5,677 nucleotides of DNA, from NCBI GenBank assembly GCA_001303225.1, contig LJNI01000147.1, positions 1 to 5,677 on the forward strand, written 5' to 3'. This document shows positions 1-4,419 of the stretch, in pieces; position 1 is the stretch's first letter; the number at the start of each line of letters is the position of its first letter. A model generated the notes under the pieces. That model saw only the letters and a list, made by a program, of their open reading frames with translations, searched no databases and was not told the origin of the DNA. Source of the stretch: a candidate division TA06 bacterium DG_78. GTDB taxonomy: Bacteria; Hydrothermota; Tepidihabitantia; SM23-42. The translations under genes were made by a program, and so were the position numbers.

Positions 1-504
1 AGCACCGAATGAGTGGATTCCTGCACCCCAGTTGGCTGTGTTGTCTTTAACAATACAGTTAGTAATGGTCGGAGAACTGCCTATGCAGCGTATGCCACCA
101 CCCCAGGTAGCATCGCCATTCTGTATGGTAAACCCCATTATGATTGAATTTAACCCCTCGCTACTTTGGAAAATCACAACATTACCACTACCGCTCCCAT
201 CGATTATTGTTGAATCGATATGATTTGTATCTGCATCGACCATAAAATAACTTGTTACTAAAATATTTTTTCCTATGAAATCTAAATTCTCAAAATAAAT
301 ATCTTCTTCGACTAAAACTGTATCACCATAATTGGCTGCATTTATTCCTTCCTGAATAGTGGAATAGTCATCCTGGACATGAATGATAGTGCTGTCTGCT
401 GGAGTAAGTAACACGAGGCAAAATATTATGTTCAGATAGAATATTTTTTTTGAATAATCACCATTCTTTCGCAGAAAGAATGGTATGCTCATTTTTTCAA
501 TCAT
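1..504 (-). CDS. Secreted right-handed beta-helix repeat protein, N-terminal part (cut by window edge)
   Basis: The frame is open from ATG 504-502 to the left edge (168 codons); the C-terminus lies outside the window. After a hydrophobic signal segment (about residues 24-35, IFYLNIIFCLVLL) comes the entry motif typical of parallel beta-helix (pectate-lyase-like, DUF1565/Beta_helix) surface proteins: HVQDDYSTIQEGINAA, then YGDTVLVEE. Later coils read IMGFTIQNG, WGGGIRCIGSS, TITNCIVKDN and WGAGIHSFGA, with the short Asn/Cys/Gly-rich turns of this fold. It is probably exported and cell-surface or adhesive; no catalytic residues can be judged. A second in-frame ATG at 492-490 is equally possible, and neither has a clear Shine-Dalgarno. 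Both ATGs and about the first 18 codons lie inside a palindromic repeat (460-526), so the N-terminus seems to be donated by that element. Family confidence is high; the start is uncertain. Confidence 0.85.
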   Translation of the reverse strand, partial: MIEKMSIPFFLRKNGDYSKKIFYLNIIFCLVLLTPADSTIIHVQDDYSTIQEGINAANYGDTVLVEEDIYFENLDFIGKNILVTSYFMVDADTNHIDSTIIDGSGSGNVVIFQSSEGLNSIIMGFTIQNGDATWGGGIRCIGSSPTITNCIVKDNTANWGAGIHSFGA

Positions 505-526
505 ATCTAAGATCTGTGTAAAAATG
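460..526 (-). repeat. Two-hairpin palindromic element, copy F (67 nt), overlapping the beta-helix gene start
   Basis: On the plus strand, 460-470 and 474-484 form a perfect 11-bp stem with a 3-nt loop. A 5-nt spacer ATGCT (485-489) follows, then a 37-nt bulged palindrome at 490-526: arm 490-498, AA bulge, 7-nt arm 501-507, TAA loop, 7-nt arm 511-517, arm 518-526. The outer stem pairs 8 of 9 and the inner 5 of 7. Length and layout equal copy A at 589-655. On the minus strand it reads ILDMIEKMSIPFFLRK in the frame of the downstream gene, giving that gene its ATG codons. Confidence 0.8.
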
Positions 527-534
527 GCAACATA

Positions 535-672
535 CTATCTTATTTTTACAACCTTGATACTGATTTCACCATCAAGCTCAACAAAATACCCTGATTTTCT
601 TCGAAAAGTCAGGACGCTGGATTTTTCATTCAAATCAAAGATTTGAGTAAAATTCGCGCACCCCTGGTTCAT
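535..672 (-). pseudogene. Remnant sorting-domain tail fused in frame to a palindromic element (45-codon ORF)
   Basis: An ATG at 672-670 overlaps the TGA stop of the propeller gene (ATGA) and opens a 45-residue ORF ending at TAG 537-535. The last 17 residues (588-538) read YFVELDGEISIKVVKIR, resembling the final YFIEIEGQITHKTIKVR of the intact upstream gene: same length, same stop position, 9 of 17 identical. The first 27 residues (MNQGC, then ANFTQIFDLNEKSSV and onward) are encoded mostly by element copy A. It lacks a signal peptide and the rest of a sorting domain, so a decayed or rearranged duplicate tail is likelier than a working gene. Translation by stop-start coupling cannot be excluded. 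The tail similarity could also come from any other sorting-domain gene, since these tails are alike across a genome. Confidence 0.6.
589..655 (-). repeat. Two-hairpin palindromic element, copy A (67 nt)
   Basis: The short hairpin is 589-613 (arms 589-599 and 603-613 around TTC, with one bulged base), followed by spacer ACGCT (614-618). The 37-nt palindrome is 619-655: arms 619-627 and 647-655 pair 7 of 9, a 2-nt bulge sits at 628-629, and inner arms 630-636 and 640-646 pair perfectly around AAA. Size and order match copy F exactly. On the minus strand it encodes ANFTQIFDLNEKSSV and runs directly into the TAT codon of the sorting-tail remnant. No U-run follows the hairpins, so it does not look like an intrinsic terminator of the propeller gene. 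Confidence 0.8.
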
Positions 673-2087
673 CGTACCTTGATTGTCTTATGTGTGATCT
701 GGCCTTCTATCTCAATGAAATAGATACCAGGAGCTAGTTTATTTGCATCGACTGTTCTGCCGGTGATGTCGTAGACTTTACATTTTTTGTTTTCCGGCAG
801 TACAAGAGGACCTCTGATAATTGTGGGACTGGTGAAATATGCAACAGGTTTTTCCGTAGTTTCTGTAATGCTTTCAGTTTTTCCTAATCTTACGAGATAA
901 ACGTCTTTCGATGTGTTATTTGTGTTACTATATCCTGTGAGAATATACTCGCCTTGGGCAATGGACTGGATTGAATAACCTCGATTTTCAGTATTGTTAC
1001 CACCAATCGTTTTCGTCCATACAATTTCGCCGAGGGAATCTGCACGGAGAACATATACTGCATCAAAAGCTGTTCCGTATGAATTACTGTATCCACAAAT
1101 AATGTATCCGCCGTCAGTCGTTTGAAAAACTGAACCACCTGCTTCGTCACCTGTGTCACCATATTGCTTGACCCATAATGTGTCACCAGTTATGTCTACT
1201 TTTAGGAGCCAGATATCTGATCCTAAACTTGGCCACTCGGTGTATCCGGTGATAATGTAGTTATCATCGGCATTTTCATATACAGAGTGGGCTTTATCAT
1301 CATAGAATTTACCATATACCTTTGTCCAGAGCGTATCACCGAGTGAATCTGTTTTTATAATATATACATCTATGTCACCAAGATTGACATCTTGTATTTC
1401 TCCTACAACGATATATCCATAATCTCTGGTTTGGTGAACTGCACGCCCAGCATCTTCACCAGTGTCGCCATATGTCTTTGTCCAGACCGCATCTCCAAGT
1501 GAATCAGTTTTAATGAGATAAACGTCGCAGTCGCCATGCGGATTAAAGGATGAGGATGCTCCACAAATAATATACCCGCCTTCAAAAGTTGTCTTGACTG
1601 ATCTCGCATAATCATTTCCCATACCACCATAGGTCTTTGTCCACGTGGTGTCGCCATGAGAATCTGTTTTAATGAGCCACAGATCAGACGGACCAGTACC
1701 GAGAGACTTTGCCGCACCAGCGATAATAAACCCACTGTCTGGTGTTTGTTCTACCCACCATCCCCAGTCATTCAATAGACTACCATACGTTTGTGTCCAT
1801 ACGGTATCACCGAGGCTGTCAGTTTTGAGTAGCCAGACATCGTACCCGCCTGTACCGAAAGATTCGGTAGACCCACAGATAATATAGCCACCTTCATACG
1901 TGTGCTGGACTGAAACACCGATATCGGCGTTATCGCCTCCATATGTTTTTGTCCATATTGTGTCAGGCTCAACAATTTGGGCGTATGAAAGCGTAGGGAG
2001 TAAAGAGATGAGCGTAAAACATAGGGTAAAGAGCGTAGCGCGGAGCGCGTGATATGAATGTTGCAGTAGATAGATACGTTTTCTCAT
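669..2087 (-). CDS. Secreted seven-repeat beta-propeller-like protein with C-terminal sorting domain
   Basis: Predicted 472 residues. A basic, hydrophobic signal peptide (MRKRIYLL to about LSYA, residue 36) is followed by seven tandem repeats of about 52 residues (about 42-405). Each begins D-T-x-W-T-K-T-Y-G-G, contains a G-Y-I-I-x-G strand and ends D-V-x-L-I-K-T-D-S-L-G. Seven such units suggest a closed seven-bladed propeller; this WTKTYGG/GGYIICG type is common in FCB-like secreted proteins of unknown ligand. The last 67 residues carry VYDITGRTV, LAPGIYFIEIEG and KTIKVR, typical of a T9SS type A or Por-like sorting tail, implying outer-membrane export and surface attachment or release. ATG 2087 is chosen because AGGGA lies just upstream; the longer TTG start at 2114 falls inside the promoter. 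It is probably its own transcription unit. The function of the propeller is unknown. Confidence 0.9.
   Translation of the reverse strand: MRKRIYLLQHSYHALRATLFTLCFTLISLLPTLSYAQIVEPDTIWTKTYGGDNADIGVSVQHTYEGGYIICGSTESFGTGGYDVWLLKTDSLGDTVWTQTYGSLLNDWGWWVEQTPDSGFIIAGAAKSLGTGPSDLWLIKTDSHGDTTWTKTYGGMGNDYARSVKTTFEGGYIICGASSSFNPHGDCDVYLIKTDSLGDAVWTKTYGDTGEDAGRAVHQTRDYGYIVVGEIQDVNLGDIDVYIIKTDSLGDTLWTKVYGKFYDDKAHSVYENADDNYIITGYTEWPSLGSDIWLLKVDITGDTLWVKQYGDTGDEAGGSVFQTTDGGYIICGYSNSYGTAFDAVYVLRADSLGEIVWTKTIGGNNTENRGYSIQSIAQGEYILTGYSNTNNTSKDVYLVRLGKTESITETTEKPVAYFTSPTIIRGPLVLPENKKCKVYDITGRTVDANKLAPGIYFIEIEGQITHKTIKVR
873..1964 (-). repeat. Seven tandem ~52-codon propeller repeats within the gene
   Basis: The units start at DTIW, DTVW, DTTW, DAVW, DTLW, DTLW and EIVW and each spans 51-53 residues. 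Unit 5 (VYGKFYDDKAHSVYENADD) and unit 7 (TIGGNNTENRG) are the most divergent. At DNA level the repeats are clearly diverged, so this is an old protein-level repeat, not a recent expansion. Confidence 0.85.
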
Positions 2088-2103
2088 AGGTTCCCTATAC
2101 TTA

Positions 2104-2131
2104 AGTATATACAATAATGTATTTTTGTCAA
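2104..2131 (-). promoter_or_regulatory. Sigma70-type promoter for the propeller gene
   Basis: On the minus strand the -35 hexamer is TTGACA (2131-2126, consensus) and the -10 is TATACT (2109-2104, 4 of 6), separated by 16 nt. Transcription would start near 2097, giving a leader of only about 10 nt before ATG 2087, with AGGGA of the ribosome site at its very start. The fit in sequence, spacing and position is good; no operator was recognised. Confidence 0.7.
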
Positions 2132-2177
2132 GGGGGTAAAAGATACTGGAGATATGGTACAGCTGATTACAGTATGC

Positions 2178-2216
2178 CTATACTGTTTTTTCTGCTGCTT
2201 CTTGTTCTTTCGCATA
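2178..2216 (-). pseudogene. Duplicated 3' tail of the small helical-protein gene
   Basis: The minus strand reads YAKEQEAAEKTV then TAG, against YAKEQESTGKTE then TAA at the end of the intact gene (2507-2469). Similarity continues past the stop: 2166-2216 and 2457-2507 share 41 of 51 bases, including 11 of 12 after the stop codon. The frame stays open upstream through palindromic copy C back to a TGA at 2309-2307, reading LDLTAKFSILSFVERQDY before the tail, with no good start codon. It is a non-functional duplicate tail, more recent than the sorting-tail remnant at 535-588. Confidence 0.75.
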
Positions 2217-2217
2217 G

Positions 2218-2275
2218 TCCTGTCTTTCTACGAATGACAGGATGCTGAATTTTGCAGTCAAATCAAGTTTGCCCC
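2218..2275 (-). repeat. Two-hairpin palindromic element, copy C (partly degenerate)
   Basis: The short hairpin is 2218-2228 / 2232-2242 around TAC, with one mismatch in 11 bp. Spacer TGCT (2243-2246, one base short) follows, then the conserved left half of the 37-nt module (2247-2264, GAATTTTGC, AG, TCAAATC). The other half (2268 onward) has lost most of its pairing, so the end is approximate. It abuts the duplicated gene tail at a TAT codon. Confidence 0.65.
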
Positions 2276-2297
2276 TATATCCACAAAAGACATCGGC

Positions 2298-2410
2298 ACT
2301 GACTTTTCAAGAAAAGCCAGTATTCCTCAAATTTACAACCGAATCCTAGATTCAGGTAAATTTGGGAGATGCTGAATTTATCAACCATATCAAATGTGTG
2401 GGATAAATTC
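2298..2410 (-). repeat. Composite palindromic element, copy B (three hairpins)
   Basis: Three modules are joined. The first is an 11-bp hairpin at 2298-2321 (2-nt loop, one G-U or A-C position depending on strand). The second is a 37-nt module at 2328-2364 with a perfect 9-bp outer stem (CAAATTTAC/GTAAATTTG), an AA bulge and a 7-bp inner stem around CTA. The third is a 37-nt module at 2374-2410 with a perfect 9-bp outer stem (GAATTTATC/GATAAATTC), an AA bulge and weak inner arms. Spacers end in CCT or GCT as in other copies. The gap 2411-2468 beyond it shows a partial echo (GCAAAATTCGCC, 2415-2426) and nothing else recognisable. Confidence 0.75.
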
Positions 2411-2468
2411 GCAAGCAAAATTCGCCGCCACTTTAACGCTATAAGAAACAATCATAATTACAGTATAC

Positions 2469-2681
2469 TTATTCCGTTTTTCCTGTTGATTCCTGCTCCT
2501 TCGCATAGGCTACTAGGAGGCGGCCGAGGCGTTTATAGCCAGCCTTGCCATACCACTTCCTCAGCCATGCTGCAGCATGTTTTTTTACTTCGTCGGGAAG
2601 CTGCTCGAATTCAATTTTTGCTTGCTTCGCAGCTTCATCCATGCCTGCTAAAATTTCTTCAGTTGTTTTTTTATCTGGCAT
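2469..2681 (-). CDS. Small soluble alpha-helical protein of unknown function (70 aa)
   Basis: The start is ATG 2681-2679 because AAGGAGGA lies four to five bases upstream; a start at 2711 would place this ribosome site inside the gene. The product is charged and helical: MPDKKTTEEILAGMDEAA, then KIEFEQLPDEVKKHAAAWL, RKWYGKAGYKRLGRLLVAYA and a hydrophilic KEQESTGKTE tail. There is no signal peptide or membrane segment, so it is probably cytoplasmic. I do not recognise the family. The helix-LPxEV-helix pattern with basic and aromatic residues could suit a small nucleic-acid- or protein-binding helical bundle, but that is a guess. The leader holds element copy D and a 12-bp palindrome. A duplicate of its last 12 codons lies downstream at 2178-2216. 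The strong ribosome site and charged helical composition support a real gene. Confidence 0.7.
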   Translation of the reverse strand: MPDKKTTEEILAGMDEAAKQAKIEFEQLPDEVKKHAAAWLRKWYGKAGYKRLGRLLVAYAKEQESTGKTE

Positions 2682-2684
2682 TTC

Positions 2685-2692
2685 TCCTCCTT
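2685..2692 (-). promoter_or_regulatory. Strong Shine-Dalgarno fixing the start of the 70-aa gene
   Basis: The minus strand reads AAGGAGGA, then GAA, then ATG. It is the best ribosome site in the window and rules out the upstream in-frame start at 2711. Confidence 0.85.
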
Positions 2693-2694
2693 TA

Positions 2695-2706
2695 AGGGGT
2701 ACCCCT
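2695..2706. repeat. 12-bp perfect palindrome in the leader of the 70-aa gene
   Basis: AGGGGTACCCCT is self-complementary and sits 2 bases upstream of the Shine-Dalgarno complement and 2 bases from element copy D. It could be an operator or part of the leader fold; there is no loop, so a dimeric-protein site is the likelier reading. Chance occurrence is possible. Confidence 0.35.
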
Positions 2707-2708
2707 GC

Positions 2709-2775
2709 CAATTTCCCTCACATCTTCGATGTGATTGGGAAATTGAGCATCCCGTTTCCCCGTTCCACGGGGCTT
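2709..2775 (+). repeat. Two-hairpin palindromic element, copy D (inverted orientation)
   Basis: The 37-nt module 2709-2745 has a perfect 9-bp outer stem (CAATTTCCC/GGGAAATTG), a perfect 7-bp inner stem (TCACATC/GATGTGA), a TTC loop and a TT bulge. Spacer AGCAT (2746-2750) is the reverse complement of the ATGCT spacer of copy F. The second hairpin, CCCCGT-TCC-ACGGGG (2758-2772), is shorter than in other copies. On the plus strand it reads ANFPHIFDVIGKLSIPF. It lies between the membrane operon and the 70-aa gene, and no U-tract makes it a classic terminator. Confidence 0.8.
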
Positions 2776-2809
2776 ATATCCATTCGAATTTTACAAAAAA
2801 CCACATTCT

Positions 2810-2923
2810 TCATGGATACCTTTGATCCCTGCTGATTTTGCTCAGAAAAAGGAATAGGGCAATGAACGTAGCGAGTAACGCGTAAGGTACTAAGAATTTA
2901 CCTGCAGATGGAAAAGATATCAT
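2810..2923 (-). CDS. Small single-span membrane protein (37 aa), coupled to the upstream gene
   Basis: ATG 2923-2921 begins one base after the TAG of the four-helix membrane protein (TAG-T-ATG), a layout suited to translational re-initiation. The product has a short polar N-terminus (MISFPSAGK), a hydrophobic stretch of about 20 residues (FLVPYALLATFIALFLFL) and a basic end (SKISRDQRYP). That predicts one transmembrane helix with the positive end probably in the cytoplasm. No known family is recognised. It may be a partner or stabiliser of the neighbouring membrane protein. A hydrophobic ORF this short could arise by chance, and part of its DNA (about 2863-2889) is made of GTAGCG/GTAACG-like units, which tempers confidence. 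Confidence 0.45.
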   Translation of the reverse strand: MISFPSAGKFLVPYALLATFIALFLFLSKISRDQRYP

Positions 2924-2924
2924 A

Positions 2925-3599
2925 CTATACCTTCTGTCCTTCTGGTTCTTGTGGAACCTCGCTCAGTAATGACGAATCTGTTTGCGATTGTAGTATACGG
3001 TAGACCGATACATTTGCCATCATGGTAATCGGAATGGTAGCTAATAACCCGATTAATAGTAAAATCGCACCGCCATAATTGATTAACACGAGGAGTATGG
3101 TAAATCCAAACAATGGCCATTTAACTCCATTGGTAACATCAGAGCTTTTTTTCAACGAATCCATGACACTGAGATTCTGGTCAATAACGAGGTATCCGAA
3201 ATATTGAAATTTAATCGCCCAGATAATTCCTGGCACAATTAACAAAAACATACCGCCAACCACGATCAATCCGTAAAGAATCGACGCACCCAGGTATCTC
3301 CAGAAACATCCTTTAAATGAATTGAACAGATCATTGAATTCAGGTATTTGACCATCGACAAACTTTAAGGCGATGCGGATCAATCCTATTTGAATGATTG
3401 TCGAAAGCACAATGCCACCGAGTCTGAAAAGAAGCGATACCGCAGGTGCGTCTTCTTGTAGTATTACTGCGATAAAAGTTGGAATACCAGCGACAATCCA
3501 GCTAACGATAATAATGCCAATGAAGAAGCCGAAATTTGTCTTCATGGTATTCCAACCGTATTCTAGTGCTTCACCTATTGAAAACTCTTTTTGTGTCAT
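2925..3599 (-). CDS. Integral membrane protein, YciC/DUF975-like or GPDPase-membrane-domain-like (224 aa)
   Basis: There is a short cytoplasmic N-terminus, MTQKEFSIGEALEYGWNTMK, followed by about four to six membrane segments: 24-47, 53-79 (with Arg75 near its end), 103-129 and 161-195, the last probably two helices. The patterns GEALxxGWxxxKxNF at the start and VPGIIWAIKFQYFGYLVID-NLSVMDSLKKS between helices are characteristic of the broad DUF975/YciC and glycerophosphodiesterase membrane-domain group. In these, a PGI-x-W turn precedes a 'DxxLSxxDALKxS' segment. No enzymatic motif is visible, and the role of this group is poorly known. The ribosome site GAGAGG overlaps the last codons of the upstream gene, whose stop lies 6 bases away, so it is operonic. 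The Ser/Glu/Pro-rich C-terminus (SEVPQEPEGQKV) is probably cytoplasmic. Confidence 0.75.
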   Translation of the reverse strand: MTQKEFSIGEALEYGWNTMKTNFGFFIGIIIVSWIVAGIPTFIAVILQEDAPAVSLLFRLGGIVLSTIIQIGLIRIALKFVDGQIPEFNDLFNSFKGCFWRYLGASILYGLIVVGGMFLLIVPGIIWAIKFQYFGYLVIDQNLSVMDSLKKSSDVTNGVKWPLFGFTILLVLINYGGAILLLIGLLATIPITMMANVSVYRILQSQTDSSLLSEVPQEPEGQKV

Positions 3600-3605
3600 T
3601 TTGTA

Positions 3606-4403
3606 TTACCTCTCAGGAGTTCTTATTTCTATGCTGAGCAACTTTTTAATATAGTGTTTTATGATATAGTGCACAGTTGTTGACGTACTCGACTGAAGAT
3701 TGTCGATAACGAGTGAGATCGTTTTACCGAGATCAGCAGACCTTGTGCCAACCATAGGATGTTCAGAATCGATTGGTCTCTGTGTGATGAGTGTGCCATC
3801 ATTATCTAACAAAAAGATCACTGCATCTTTCTTTTTAGTATCAGCGACGACAACAGTGAAAACATTTGTGAACATTTCGATTACGATTTCTTTTGTCGTA
3901 CCAGTATCTACAACAATAGTTGTTTCAACTTCCTGTACGAGGAGTGCGGGTTTAAGGAACCCAGCATCTTCGATGATAGGCCATGGAATCTGTATCTCTC
4001 TTCCTTGCCAGGTGTGCGTTTTATAACCAAATAATTGTTCATTCTCATCAAATGAAATTTGACCAGGCAATGGATCAGACAACGAATTAACATTTTTCCC
4101 CTTTAATCCATAGACCTGTGTAACATATTCATGGTTCGGCAACGTGACGACAGCAATTTCATTGCCCCATGCTCCTGAGTGAAAATCATCGACCATGATG
4201 TCAGCAAGATTCTCTACGTTATCAACTACAGTGTATTTTCTTCTGGTACAGCACGAAATGAGGTCGGTTACGACGACAGACTTCAGTCCCATTTCAATTC
4301 TGTCATTATAGCCATCATTTGTTACATCTGCCTTTATCGTCTTAATTTGTGCAGATAAGATCAGCGGTGATAGAAATATTATCAATAAAATTATTTTTTT
4401 CAT
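3606..4403 (-). CDS. Exported protein of unknown function with a Ca-loop-like DVTNDGYND motif (265 aa)
   Basis: MKKIILLIIFLSPLILSA then QIK is a clean signal peptide, with cleavage predicted after residue 18. Residues 25-38 (ADVTNDGYNDRIEM) match the Asp/Asn-rich D-x-N-x-D-G-x-x-D loop of FG-GAP/VCBS-type repeats. A second, weaker unit is IMVDDFHSGAWGNEIAVV (about 69-86). The middle reads like beta-strand-rich integrin-repeat remnants and the C-terminal half (about 150-240) is Thr/Val-rich beta structure. There is a Cys-Cys pair at 51-52. No sorting tail is present, and the end (HYIIKHYIKKLLSIEIRTPER) is basic. It is probably periplasmic or outer-membrane associated. It starts 16 bases after the sorting-domain gene, behind a weak GGGAAAG ribosome site, and runs into the membrane-protein gene, so all belong to one operon. 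The function is not known. Confidence 0.7.
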   Translation of the reverse strand: MKKIILLIIFLSPLILSAQIKTIKADVTNDGYNDRIEMGLKSVVVTDLISCCTRRKYTVVDNVENLADIMVDDFHSGAWGNEIAVVTLPNHEYVTQVYGLKGKNVNSLSDPLPGQISFDENEQLFGYKTHTWQGREIQIPWPIIEDAGFLKPALLVQEVETTIVVDTGTTKEIVIEMFTNVFTVVVADTKKKDAVIFLLDNDGTLITQRPIDSEHPMVGTRSADLGKTISLVIDNLQSSTSTTVHYIIKHYIKKLLSIEIRTPER

Positions 4404-4419
4404 TGCTTTCCCATAATTA

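Noticed and set aside
460..655. Intrinsic terminators or a CRISPR array formed by the hairpins
   Set aside because: No U-run follows any hairpin on the coding strand. The copies are diverged, irregularly spaced and occur in both orientations, with no identical repeats or equal spacers.
890..1975. Several ORFs of 67-110 codons in other frames of the propeller gene
   Set aside because: They are shadows of the repeated coding sequence, without ribosome sites or recognisable protein features.
2088..2114. Longer propeller protein starting at TTG 2114
   Set aside because: This start lies within the -10/-35 region of a good promoter, whereas ATG 2087 has AGGGA upstream and a normal signal peptide.
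2682..2711. Longer start for the 70-aa protein at 2711
   Set aside because: It would bury a near-perfect Shine-Dalgarno inside the gene and read through the 12-bp palindrome and into copy D.
2545..2835. Plus-strand ORF of 96 codons containing HIFDVIGKLSIPF
   Set aside because: Most of it is antisense to the 70-aa gene, which has a strong ribosome site. Its only notable part is the peptide of element copy D, which explains the open frame.
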